From Scatophagus argus (Eukaryota; Chordata; Actinopteri; Scatophagidae): DNA of 64,000 nt. The stretch is taken from NCBI RefSeq assembly GCF_020382885.2, contig NC_058516.1, forward strand, positions 11,089,902 through 11,153,901, written 5' to 3'. A model generated the notes under the pieces. It was given only the letters and a program-made list of their open reading frames with translations. It did not search any database and was not told the DNA's origin. A program made the position numbers and the translations under genes. Numbering within the stretch: the stretch's first letter is position 1; each line of letters starts with the position of its first letter. Below are positions 1 through 12,089 of the stretch, piece by piece.

Positions 1-875
1 CAGCAATTTGATTATCTGGAGAAATTTGGATGAATGTCAAACTGTATGGATCTGAATCAGAGAACCTAATGGGTGATATAATAATTAATCAGTGTCTCAT
101 TTACAATCTTTACGGAAACCTTGTGCATCATTATCATTATTATTTTCAGGCTAGCTTGAGATTTTAGTGTCACTCTCAATGTTTGTTTTTACGATTAAGG
201 TAAAAATTCTCAGATTAATGTCTGCCGTCACAGTAATGCATGTCACTAAGTTGACTTCTTTGTGTTTTCTCGTCTCACAGGTTCCCATGGATCGTGTTTA
301 GACCTCCTGCTGTGGTCATGCTTGACACAGACTGCTGTTATATTTGCTATATTACTACTACTACTACTGTTATCTTTATTACCATTGTTAATATTGTTTT
401 TTTTATCATTTCAATACTCTTATTTTTGTTTTTATTATTTACATTTCTGTCTTAAATGTTATAAAACTTCCAATTTAATCTCAGAAAACTAATTCCAAAT
501 TCTGGTCATCTGATTTTTGCCTCAAAATTCCCAGACTAAAATCGAGACGAAGTGTAAAAGTCAAAAAAAGTCTTGAACTTTCTTGAAAATATATTTTATT
601 ACATATTCTGCCTGTCCATCACTTACATGTTTCTTAGTATGTCTGTCCAAATAGCAGGGCTTTTGTTCGCCAGCAGTGGTCAGCTTTCCTTGATTTAGTC
701 ACCTATCATTACTACTCAGCCTGTCTGCCTTCCTGTTGCTCCTCCCCTGTGGTTTGTTTGTGTGTGTGTGTGTGTGTGTGTGAATGCGCGCGCACACAAA
801 CTGCCAACACTTGTCTGTCCTACATCATCTTAAGCGTCTTTGACAACCTACCACAAGTCCCTCACCATAGGCAGG

Positions 876-911
<36 letters not shown>

Positions 912-1201
912 TGGTATGCATGGCAATTAAACAGTGCTTTCACAAGGTTGCTATGAAGACAAGCCAGCTCTTATTACCTGTAACAGCAAATGTTGATGTC
1001 CTGCATGTGTCCTTGTCTGAGCTTTTTATGTACCAACTAAAATATATATGAATTTGTATTAGATATTAAACATGATCTATTCTACATTTTGACTGAGACA
1101 ACTTTATATGAAATTGACCATGAAATTTGCTGATAATTTTCCTGATGAATAGGTTTTATCGTTTGGTCGATGAAATGTGGGGAAAAAAAGGGAAAAGTGA
1201 T
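1..1201. other. Unique flank left of the tandem array, with two GT microsatellites
   Basis: I see no gene here. The stretch contains two (TG)n tracts at about 760-782 and 879-910 separated by about 100 bases of ordinary sequence. The short open frames that cross it owe their length to these repeats. Homology with the 2.7-kb unit begins abruptly at about 1202. Confidence 0.7.
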
Positions 1202-3914
1202 TGTGGCAAATGATCAATATTGTCACTGATGTTCTTTCTGATATGAACGGTCATCAAAATTCTTTCCAATTAATTTTGTAGTAATTGTTGCACCTCTAAT
1301 CTACTGTATGTCTTATTTTCATTGTTGCGGTGACCAAAAGTACTTCTCACTCAGCACAGATTCTACTTTACTTTGACTTAACACAGTAGAATGTAGAAAA
1401 ACCTCTGAGGAGCTTTTTCACTGTGGACATGCTGCCCTCTTGTGGTGCTGAAGGAAATTGCATGTAGGCCTCACATCTCACCTACAGTAACAGCTATGTT
1501 TATCCATTAATTATTAGAGCATATACCAAACTGACATTTGGTATTAGCCTCAGGTTTGTTAAGAGAGCTCAAAAACATCCCCTTAAGCTTTGTGAAAATT
1601 CACTGAAGTTGAGCAATCAGTGCATCTCCAAAATTACAAAATAGTCTCTTGGTACCATACTCACACAAAGTTGGCCATTTTCAATTTTGGTGGTTTTTTA
1701 ATCGTAATGCACACAAATGTTTACAGAAGCAGTTGTTTTGTTAAACCAATGTGCATCAGTATGAATATTTGTGGTTTATTTTGAAGGCGTTTTTTTTTTT
1801 TTAGTTTTTTTTCCGTTTTGTATTTTGTATTATAAACTTTTTGTACTATCATTTAGATGTTTGTTTACAGGAATAATTGAGTTTTGCTCACGTTAACAGT
1901 TACACAAGTCTAGAGTGTGATTTCACTGATTCGTCTACATCCTGCATCGTCAGAAGTAATTTACAGTGTGCTGTCATTCTGTTGCTGCTGTCATTGTAAT
2001 ACATTTATTTAAATCTGACCCATAAGTGTGGCTTGTGTTTAGGTTATTATACTGCTTATAAATGTAGTGAAGTAAAGGGTAACAATGGTTAAAAAAAACG
2101 GGCAATCATAGTGGAGTGGAAGTGTGAAGAAACGCGTTAGAGCTTAATTTAAACGCAGCAAAATACAAACTTTCCACAAGAGGGCGCCATTTCACACCTC
2201 ACGGCCCATCCCGCCTTATATTTCTTCCTAACGTGCTATGAGTTTAGTAAAGCTAACCTTGATGTTTCACAATATAGCTTCCTGAATACGCCGAAAATGA
2301 GTCAGGTCACAATTTAGGTTCCTTCGTGAGTTATTGTACATTTTTAGATTAAGTTTAAATGTAACTTGCTCGCGGGTGTATGGTAGTGTTTTTGTTCACG
2401 TTGAACTGTTTTTTCATGCAAATTTTACTGCAAAACTTCAAAAATACGTGTCGCACCTGTTCCCGTGTACAAAATGCTTCAAACAGGGATTGGACTGCGC
2501 ATTTGCTTTTGTTTTGAAACGGCGGAAGTACTTCCTCTAACTGTAACACACAGCTTGACAGGGTCACGCTGCAAATCCAGCCGGATGTTTTGAGTCGCCA
2601 GTGTGTGATGGGAACATTTCCTCGTTTTGTTTGTTTGTTTGTTTTAAAGAAAAACTTCTCCAGCGGCGGCCATTGATCAGGTGAGTACCCCCAAACATTG
2701 TTAGCCGGCAAGAGCCGCAGAGAGGTCGTGACGGTGTTGGTTTGGTTTATTGCGCGTTCACCCAACATTTATAATATAGTTTGTGCTTCAACAGGCAAGG
2801 GGACGGGGATGCGTTTAAAGGCAGCATCGATCATTTACTTTGATGTGTTCAAGTGCGCCTCATTGTGGGAAAGTCGCTAGTTTAAATGCTACAAGTGGCT
2901 AATCTTGGTTTGTGTATTTTAGGGCCTGTGAGACTCCTGTTTTCCCATGTAATGTTATAATGTGCTACAATTAATGTTATAGTTAAGTCTGATGTTAAAG
3001 AACCTTTGAGTTTTAAGGGTCACTCCGGGAGTGGGAAGCCGTGTAGTAAAAGTGCAAAGCTAAACCAATCTAAACCTTGGAAATGAGTTTTAACGATATG
3101 AATGTTCATATTAGTAATAGTGTTATATAAGAGCCACTTTGAAAAGAAAAAAAATACTATTTTAACATGATCAGTAGTGTTTTTAACCTCAGACTTATGA
3201 GAAAGAGGTCGCCGTCCGGGCTCGTGTCGATGCAGTGAGACCTTCACCTGCTACCTGGAAATAAAGCCAAACGCAGGACAAGCAAGGAGGCTGACAAACC
3301 GAAGGTAGTGTTAGATTTTTCACTTGTTTACTTATATGTCAAGTTAAAAGTTTGGTCCAGACTTTCTCTACTTGGAAAGTGTCATGAGACAACTTTTGGT
3401 GTGATTTGGCGCGATACAAACCGAACTGAATTGCAGTGAAATTATAGTTAGTGGCTGCTTTATTAAAAGGGTTATTGAATTCATTCTTATGCCGAAAATA
3501 GTTACAGGAAGCTCTCGCTCCTTCATGAAAAATGGAAACATCTTTATATCAATGAGATATTATAATGGGGATATATTAGAATAAACCAAAAGTTAATGAA
3601 TTGGAGTTCCTTCCAACAAAATGCTTCCTGGGAGCTGGAACACACTGCAACACATAACAATAAATATATAATATAATAACAAAAATATGTTGTATATACT
3701 TGTATGTGTGTATACTTGTTGATATGTGCAGTTGCCCGTCACAGCCACAAGAGGGCGCTTCAGATGGAGGCGACCTACAGGTCTGAGCTCCACCTGATGG
3801 GGAGCAGAGCGACGACCCGCCTGAAGCGACTCGGAGTCACAGCTTGCGAATCACCGGCAGAGGACTGCGAGTAGACACCGGAAATGCACAGGAAAACGTT
3901 TCGGTTTCCACATT
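1202..3914 (+). repeat. Tandem unit 1
   Basis: Edge copy. It lacks 13 bases present in the other units just after GTGTTGGTTTG (the CACGCGCG segment) and 4 bases at GATCA/TTTACT. CTCF-like motifs: about 1433-1450 (reverse; here TGGTGCTG instead of TGGCGCTG), 2174-2188 (forward) and 3745-3758 (forward). Donor after the GC island at 2681. The 36-codon frame is 3764-3874. It carries block variant A. Confidence 0.95.
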
Positions 3915-6646
3915 TGTGGCAAATGATCAATATTGTCACTGATGTTCTTTCTGATATGAACGGTCATCAAAATTCTTTCCAATTAATTTTGTAGTAATTG
4001 TTGCACTGTATGTCTTATTTTCATTGTTGCGGTGACCAAAAGTACTTCTCACTCAGCACAGATTCTACTTTACTTTGACTTAACACAGTAAAATGTAGAA
4101 AAACCTCTGAGGAGCTTTTTCACTGTGGACATGCTGCCCTCTTGTGGCGCTGAAGGAAATTGCATGTAGTTAATGGCCTCACATCTCACCTACAGTAAAA
4201 ACAGCTATGTTTATCCATTAATTATTAGAGCATGGACCAAACTGACATTTGGTATTAGCCTCAGGTTTGTTAAGAGAGCTCAAAAACATCCCCTTAAGCT
4301 TTGTGAAAATTCACTGAAGTTGAGCATTCAGTGCATCTCCAAAATTACAAAATAGTCTCTTGGTACCATACTCACACAATGTTGGCCATTTTGAATTGTG
4401 GTGGTTTTTGAATCGTGATGCACACAAATGTTTACAGAAGCAGTTGTTTTGTTAAACCAATGTGCATCAGTGTGAATATTTATGGTTTATTTTGAAGGCA
4501 AGGTTTTTTTTTTTAGTTTTTTTCCGTTTTGTATTTTGTATTATTAACTTTTTGTACTATCATTTAGATGTTTGTGTACAAGAATAATTGAGTTTTGTTC
4601 ACGTTAACTGTTACACAAGTCTAGAGTGTGATTTCACTGATTCGTCTACATCCTGCATCGTCAGAAGTAATTTACAGTGTGATGTCATTCTGTTGCTGCT
4701 GTCATTGTAATACTTTTATTTATATCTGACCCATAAGTGTGGCTTGTGTTTAGGTTATTATGCGGCTTATAAATGTAGTGAAGTAAAGGGTAACAATGGT
4801 TAAAAAAAACGGGCAATCATAGTGGAGTGGAAGTGTGAAGAAACGCGTTAGAGCTTAATTTAAACGCAGCAAAATACAAACTTTCCACAAGAGGGCGCCA
4901 TTTCACACCTCACGGCCCATCCCGCCTTATATTTCTTCCTAACGTGCTATGAGTTTAGTAAAGCTAACCTTGATGTTTCACAATATAGCTTCCTGAATAC
5001 GCCGAAAATGAGCCAGGTCACAATTTAGGTTCCTTCGTGAGTTTTTGTACATTTTAGATTAAGTTTAAATGTAACTTGCTCGCAGGTGTATGGTAGTGTT
5101 TTTTTCACGTTGAACTGTTTTTTAATGCAAATTTTACTGCAAAACTTAAAAAATACGTGTCGCACCTGTTCCCGTGTACAAAATGCTTCAAACAGGGATT
5201 GGACTGCGCATTTGCTTTTGTTTTGAAACGGCGGAAGTACTTCCTCTAACTCTAACCCACAGTTTGACAGGGTCACGCTGCAAATCCAGCCGGATGTTTT
5301 GAGTCGCCAATGTGTGATGGGAACATTTCCTCGTTTTGTTTGTTTGTTTGTTTGTTTTAAATAAAAACTTCTCCAGCGGCGGCCATTGATCAGGTGAGTA
5401 CCCCCAAACATTGTTAGCCGGTAAGAGCCGCAGAGAGGTCGTGACGGTGTTGGTTTGCACGCGCGTGTTTGGTTTATTGCGCGTTCACCCAACATTTATA
5501 ATATAGTTTGTGCTTCAACAGGCAAGGGGACGGGGATGCGTTTAAAGGCAGCATCGATCAGCCATTTTACTTTGATGTGTTCAAGTGCGCCTCATTGTGG
5601 GAAAGTCGCTAGTTTAAATGCTACAAGTGGCTAATCTTGGTTTGTGTATTTTAGTGCCTGTGAGACTCCTGTTTTCCCATGTAATGTTATAATGTGCTAC
5701 AATTAATGTTATAGTTAAGTCTGATGTTAAAGAACCTTTGAGTTTTAAGGGTCACTCCGGGAGTGGGAAGCCGTGTAGTAAAAGTGCAAAGCTAAACCAA
5801 TCTAAACCTTGGAAATGAGTTTTAACGATATGAATGTTCATATTAGTAATAGTGTTATATAAGAGCCACTTTGAAAAGAAAAAAAATACTATTTTAATAT
5901 GATCAGTAGTGTTTTTAACCTCAGACTTATGAGAAAGAGGTCGCCGTCCGGGCTCGTGTCGATGCAGTGAGACCTTCACCTGCCACCTGGAAATAAAGCC
6001 AAACGCAGGACAAGCAAGCAGGCTGACAAACCGAAGGTAGTGTTAGATTTTTCTCTCGTTTACTTATATGTCAAGTTAAAAGTTTGGTCCAGACTTTCTC
6101 TACTTGGAAAGTGTCTTGAGACAACTTTTGGTGTGATTTGGCGCGATACAAACCGAACTGAATTGCAGTGAAATTATAGTTAGTGGCTGCTTTATGAAAA
6201 GGGTTATTGAATTCATTCTTATGCCGAAAATAGTTACAGGAAGCTCTCGCTCCTTCATGAAAAATGGAAACATCTTTATATCAATGAGATATTATAATGG
6301 GGATATATTAGAATAAACCAAAAGTTAATGAATTGGAGTTCCTTCCAACAAAATGCTTCCTGGGAGCTGGAACACACTGCAACACATAACAATAAATATA
6401 TAATATAATAACAAAAATATGTTGTATATACTTGTATGTGTGTATACTTGTTGATATGTGCAGTTGCCCGCCACAGCCACAAGAGGGCGCTTCAGATGGA
6501 GGCGACCTACAGGTCTGAGCTCCACCTGATGGGGAGCAGAGCGACGACCCGCCTGAAGCGACTCGGAGTCACAGCTTGCGAATCACCGGCAGAGGACTGC
6601 GAGTAGACACCGGAAATGCACAGGAAAACGTTTCGGTTTCCACATT
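3915..6646 (+). repeat. Tandem unit 2
   Basis: CTCF-like motifs at about 4135-4151 (reverse), 4885-4899 and 6477-6490 (forward). Donor at 5394. The 36-codon frame is 6496-6606. It carries block variant A. It lacks the CCTCTAATCTA stretch found after TTGTTGCA in units 1, 3 and 6. Confidence 0.95.
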
Positions 6647-9381
6647 TGTGGCAAATGATCAATATTGTCACTGATGTTCTTTCTGATATGAACGGTCATC
6701 AAAATTCTTTCCAATTAATTTTGTAGTAATTGTTGCACCTCTAATCTACTGTATGTCTTATTTTCATTGTTGCGGTAAAAGTACTTCTCACTCAGCACAG
6801 ATTCTACTTTACTTTGACTTAACACAGTAAAATGTAGAAAAACCTCTGAGGAGCTTTTTCACTGTGGACATGCTGCCCTCTTGTGGCGCTGAAGGAAATT
6901 GCACGTAGTTAATGGCCTCACATCTCACCTACAGTAAGAACAGCTATGTTTATCCATTAATTATTAGAGCATGGACCAAACTGACATTTGGTATTAGCCT
7001 CAGGTTTGTTAAGAGAGCTCAAAAACATCCCCTTAAGCTTTGTGAAAATTCACTGAAGTTGAGCAATCAGTGCATCTCCAAAATTACAAAATAGTCTCTT
7101 GGTACCATACTCACACAAAGTTGGCCATTTTGAATCGTAATGCACACCTTATGTTGAAAATGTTTACAGAAGCAGTTGTTTTGTTAAACCAATGTGCATC
7201 AGTATGAATATTTGTGGTTTATTTTGAAGGCGTTTTTTTTTTTTTTTAGTTTTTTTTCCGTTTTGTATTTTGTATTATAAACTTTTTGTACTATCATTTA
7301 GATGTTTGTGTACAGGAATAATTGAGTTTTGCTCACGTTAACAGTTACACAAGTCTAGAGTGTGATTTCACTGATTCGTCTACATCCTGCATCGTCAGAA
7401 GTAATTTACAGTGTGCTGTCATTCTGTTGCTGCTGTCATTGTAATACTTTTATTTAAATCTGACCCATAAGTGTGGCTTGTGTTTAGGTTATTATGCTGC
7501 TTATAAATGTAGTGAAGTAAAGGGTAACAATGGTTAAAAAAAACGATCAATCATAGTGGAGTGGAAGTGTGAAGAAACGCGTTAGAGCTTAATTTAAACG
7601 CAGCAAAATACAAACTCTCCACAAGAGGGCGCCATTTCACACCTCACGGCCCATCCCGCCTTATATTTCTTCCTAACGTGCTATGAGCTTAGTAAAGCTA
7701 ACCTTGATGTTTCACAATATAGCTTCCTGAATACGCCGAAAATGAGCCAGGTCACAATTTAGGTTCCTTCGTGAGTTATTGTACATTTTTAGATTAAGTT
7801 TAAATGTAACTTGCTCGCAGGTGTATGGTAGTGTTTTTGTTCACGTTGAACTGTTTTTTAATGCAAATTTTACTGCAAAACTTAAAAAATACGTGTCGCA
7901 CCTGTTCCCGTGTACAAAATGCTTCAAACAGGGATTGGACTGCGCATTTGCTTTTGTTTTGAAACGGCGGAAGTACTTCCTCTAACTCTAACCCACAGTT
8001 TGACAGGGTCACGCTGCAAATCCAGTCGGATGTTTTGAGTCGCCAATGTGTGATGGGAACATTTCCTCGTTTTGTTTGTTTGTTTGTTTGTTTTAAATAA
8101 AAACTTCTCCAGCGGCGGCCATTGATCAGGTGAGTACCCCCAAACATTGTTAGCCGGCAAGAGCCGCAGAGAGGTCGTGACGGTGTTGGTTTGCACGCGC
8201 GTGTTTGGTTTATTGCGCGTTCAACCAACATTTATAATATAGTTTGTGCTTCAACAGGCAAGGGGACGGGGATGCGTTTAAAGGCAGCATCGATCAGCCA
8301 TTTTACTTTGATGTGTTCAAGTGCGCCTCATTGTGGAAAGTCGCTAGCTTAAATGCTGCAAGTGGCTAATCTTGGTTTGTGTATTTTAGGGCCTGTGAGA
8401 CTCCTGTTTTCCCATGTAATGTTATAATGTGCTACAATTAATGTTATAGTTAAGTCTGATGTTAAAGAACCTTTGAGTTTTAAGGGTCACTCCGGGAGTG
8501 GGAAGCCGTGTAGTAAAAGTGCAAAGCTAAACCAATCTAAACCTTGGAAATGAGTTTTAACGATATGAATGTTCATATTAGTAATAGTGTTATATAAGAG
8601 CCACTTTGAAAAGAAAAAAAATACTATTTTAATATGATCAGTAGTGTTTTTAACCTCAGACTTATGAGAAAGAGGTCGCCGTCCGGGCTCGTGTCGATGC
8701 AGTGAGACCTTCACCTGCCACCTGGAAATAAAGCTAAACGCAGGACAAGCAAGCAGGCTGACAAACCGAAGGTAGTGTTAGATTTTTCACTTGTTTACTT
8801 ATATGTCAAGTTAAAAGTTTGGTCCAGACTTTCTCTACTTGGAAAGTGTCATGAGACAACTTTTGGTGTGATTTGGCGCGATACAAACCGAACTGAATTG
8901 CAGTGAAATTATAGTTAGTGGCTGGTTTATGAAAAGAGTTATTGAATTAATTCTTATGCCGAAAATAGTTACAGGAAGCTCTCGCTCCTTCATGAAAAAT
9001 GGAAACATCTTTATATCAATGAGATATTATAATGGGGATATATTAGGATAAACCAAAAGTTAATGAATTGGAGTTCCTTCCAACAAAATGCTTCCTGGGA
9101 GCTGGAACACACTGCAACACATAACAATAAATATATAATATAATAACAAAAATATGTTGTATATACTTGTATGTGTGTATACTTGTTGATATGTGCAGTT
9201 GCCCGTCACAGCCACAAGAGGGCGCTTCAGATGGAGGCGACCTACAGGTCTGAGCTCCACCTGATGGGGAGCAGAGCGACGACCCGCCTGAAGCGACTCG
9301 GAGTCACAGCTTGCGAATCACCGGCAGAGGACTGCGAGTAGACACCGGAAATGCACAGGAAAACGTTTCGGTTTCCACATT
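6647..9381 (+). repeat. Tandem unit 3
   Basis: CTCF-like motifs at about 6874-6890 (reverse), 7619-7633 and 9212-9225 (forward). Donor at 8130. The 36-codon frame is 9231-9341. Block variant A. It shares with units 4 and 5 a marker near 7130 (CACACCTTATGTTGAAAATG in place of the GTGGTGGTTTTT stretch). Its right two-thirds is nearly identical to unit 4. Confidence 0.95.
7955..8129 (+). promoter_or_regulatory. Promoter-like GC island ending in a splice donor (unit 3; present in all units)
   Basis: The segment contains GCGGAAGTACTTCC (two overlapping ETS-type GGAAG cores as a palindrome), then GGCGGCCATTGATCAG, a YY1-like CCAT context, directly followed by GTGAGTACC, a near-consensus 5' splice site. 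The donor lies at 2681, 5394, 8130, 10837, 13541, 16261 and 18961 in the seven units. A matching acceptor (GTGCTTCAACAG) follows about 130 bases later, at 8246-8257 in this unit. A TATA-less promoter with first exon is my inference; no transcript can be seen from DNA alone. Confidence 0.35.
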
Positions 9382-12089
9382 TGTGGCAAATGATCAATAT
9401 TGTCACTGATGTTCTTTCTGATATGAACGGTCATCAAAATTCTTTCCAATTAATTTTGTAGTAATTGTTGCACTGTATGTCTTATTTTCATTGTTGCGGT
9501 GACCAAAAGTACTTCTCACTCAGCACAGATTCTACTTTACTTTGACTTAACACAGTAAAATGTAGAAAAACCTCTGAGGAGCTTTTTCACTGTGGACATG
9601 CTGCCCTCTTGTGGCGCTGAAGGAAATTGCACGTAGTTAATGGCCTCACATCTCACCTACAGTAAGAACAGCTATGTTTATCCATTAATTATTAGAGCAT
9701 GGACCAAACTGACATTTGGTATTAGCCTCAGGTTTGTTAAGAGAGCTCAAAAACATCCCCTTAAGCTTTGTGAAAATTCACTGAAGTTGAGCAATCGGTG
9801 CATCTCCAAAATTACAAAATAGTCTCTTGGTACCATACTCACACAAAGTTGGCCATTTTGAATCGTAATGCACACCTTATGTTGAAAATGTTTACAGAAG
9901 CAGTTGTTTTGTTAAACCAATGTGCATCAGTATGAATATTTGTGGTTTATTTTGAAGGCGTTTTTTTTTTTAGTTTTTTTTCCGTTTTGTATTTTGTATT
10001 ATTAACTTTTTGTACTATCATTTAGATGTTTGTGTACAGGAATAATTGAGTTTTGCTCACGTTAACAGTTACACAAGTCTAGAGTGTGATTTCACTGATT
10101 CGTCTACATCCTGCATCGTCAGAAGTAATTTACAGTGTGCTGTCATTGTAATACTTTTATTTATATCTGACCCATAAGTGTGGCTTGTGTTTAGGTTATT
10201 ATGCTGCTTATAAATGTAGTGAAGTAAAGGGTAACAATGGTTAAAAAAAACGGGCAATCATAGTGGAGTGGAAGTGTGAAGAAACGCGTTAGAGCTTAAT
10301 TTAAACGCAGCAAAATACAAACTCTCCACAAGAGGGCGCCATTTCACACCTCACGGCCCATCCCGCCTTATATTTCTTCCTAACGTGCTATGAGCTTAGT
10401 AAAGCTAACCTTGATGTTTCACAATATAGCTTCCTGAATACGCCGAAAATGAGCCAGGTCACAATTTAGGTTCCTTCGTGAGTTATTGTACATTTTTAGA
10501 TTAAGTTTAAATGTAACTTGCTCGCAGGTGTATGGTAGTGTTTTTGTTCACGTTGAACTGTTTTTTAATGCAAATTTTACTGCAAAACTTAAAAAATACG
10601 TGTCGCACCTGTTCCCGTGTACAAAATGCTTCAAACAGGGATTGGACTGCGCATTTGCTTTTGTTTTGAAACGGCGGAAGTACTTCCTCTAACTCTAACC
10701 CACAGTTTGACAGGGTCACGCTGCAAATCCAGTCGGATGTTTTGAGTCGCCAATGTGTGATGGGAACATTTCCTCGTTTTGTTTGTTTGTTTGTTTGTTT
10801 TAAATAAAAACTTCTCCAGCGGCGGCCATTGATCAGGTGAGTACCCCCAAACATTGTTAGCCGGCAAGAGCCGCAGAGAGGTCGTGACGGTGTTGGTTTG
10901 CACGCGCGTGTTTGGTTTATTGCGCGTTCAACCAACATTTATAATATAGTTTGTGCTTCAACAGGCAAGGGGACGGGGATGCGTTTAAAGGCAGCATCGA
11001 TCAGCCATTTTACTTTGATGTGTTCAAGTGCGCCTCATTGTGGGAAAGTCGCTAGCTTAAATGCTGCAAGTGGCTAATCTTGGTTTGTGTATTTTAGGGC
11101 CTGTGAGACTCCTGTTTTCCCATGTAATGTTATAATGTGCTACAATTAATGTTATAGTTAAGTCTGATGTTAAAGAACCTTTGAGTTTTAAGGGTCACTC
11201 CGGGAGTGGGAAGCCGTGTAGTAAAAGTGCAAAGCTAAACCAATCTAAACCTTGGAAATGAGTTTTAACGATATGAATGTTCATATTAGTAATAGTGTTA
11301 TATAAGAGCCACTTTGAAAAGAAAAAAAATACTATTTTAATATGATCAGTAGTGTTTTTAACCTCAGACTTATGAGAAAGAGGTCGCCGTCCGGGCTCGT
11401 GTCGATGCAGTGAGACCTTCACCTGCCACCTGGAAATAAAGCTAAACGCAGGACAAGCAAGCAGGCTGACAAACCGAAGGTAGTGTTAGATTTTTCACTT
11501 GTTTACTTATATGTCAAGTTAAAAGTTTGGTCCAGACTTTCTCTACTTGGAAAGTGTCATGAGACAACTTTTGGTGTGATTTGGCGCGATACAAACCGAA
11601 CTGAATTGCAGTGAAATTATAGTTAGTGGCTGGTTTATGAAAAGAGTTATTGAATTAATTCTTATGCCGAAAATAGTTACAGGAAGCTCTCGCTCCTTCA
11701 TGAAAAATGGAAACATCTTTATATCAATGAGATATTATAATGGGGATATATTAGGATAAACCAAAAGTTAATGAATTGGAGTTCCTTCCAACAAAATGCT
11801 TCCTGGGAGCTGGAACACACTGCAACACATAACAATAAATATATAATATAATAACAAAAATATGTTGTATATACTTGTATGTGTGTATACTTGTTGATAT
11901 GTGCAGTTGCCCGTCACAGCCACAAGAGGGCGCTTCAGATGGAGGCGACCTACAGGTCTGAGCTCCACCTGATGGGGAGCAGAGCGACGACCCGCCTGAA
12001 GCGACTCGGAGTCACAGCTTGCGAATCACCGGCAGAGGACTGCGAGTAGACACCGGAAATGCACAGGAAAACGTTTCGGTTTCCACATT
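9382..12089 (+). repeat. Tandem unit 4
   Basis: CTCF-like motifs at about 9602-9618 (reverse), 10326-10340 and 11920-11933 (forward). Donor at 10837. The 36-codon frame is 11939-12049. Block variant A at 11294-11396. It lacks a 17-base TCTGTTGCTGCTGTCAT stretch present in units 1, 2, 3 and 6. Its left third matches unit 5 and its right part matches unit 3. Confidence 0.95.

Noticed and set aside
7800-8231. A minus-strand frame of about 143 codons repeated in most tandem units
   Set aside because: It crosses the promoter-like island antisense, has no domain, includes translated GTTT repeats (KQTNKQT) and differs in length between units through indels. It looks like a chance frame.
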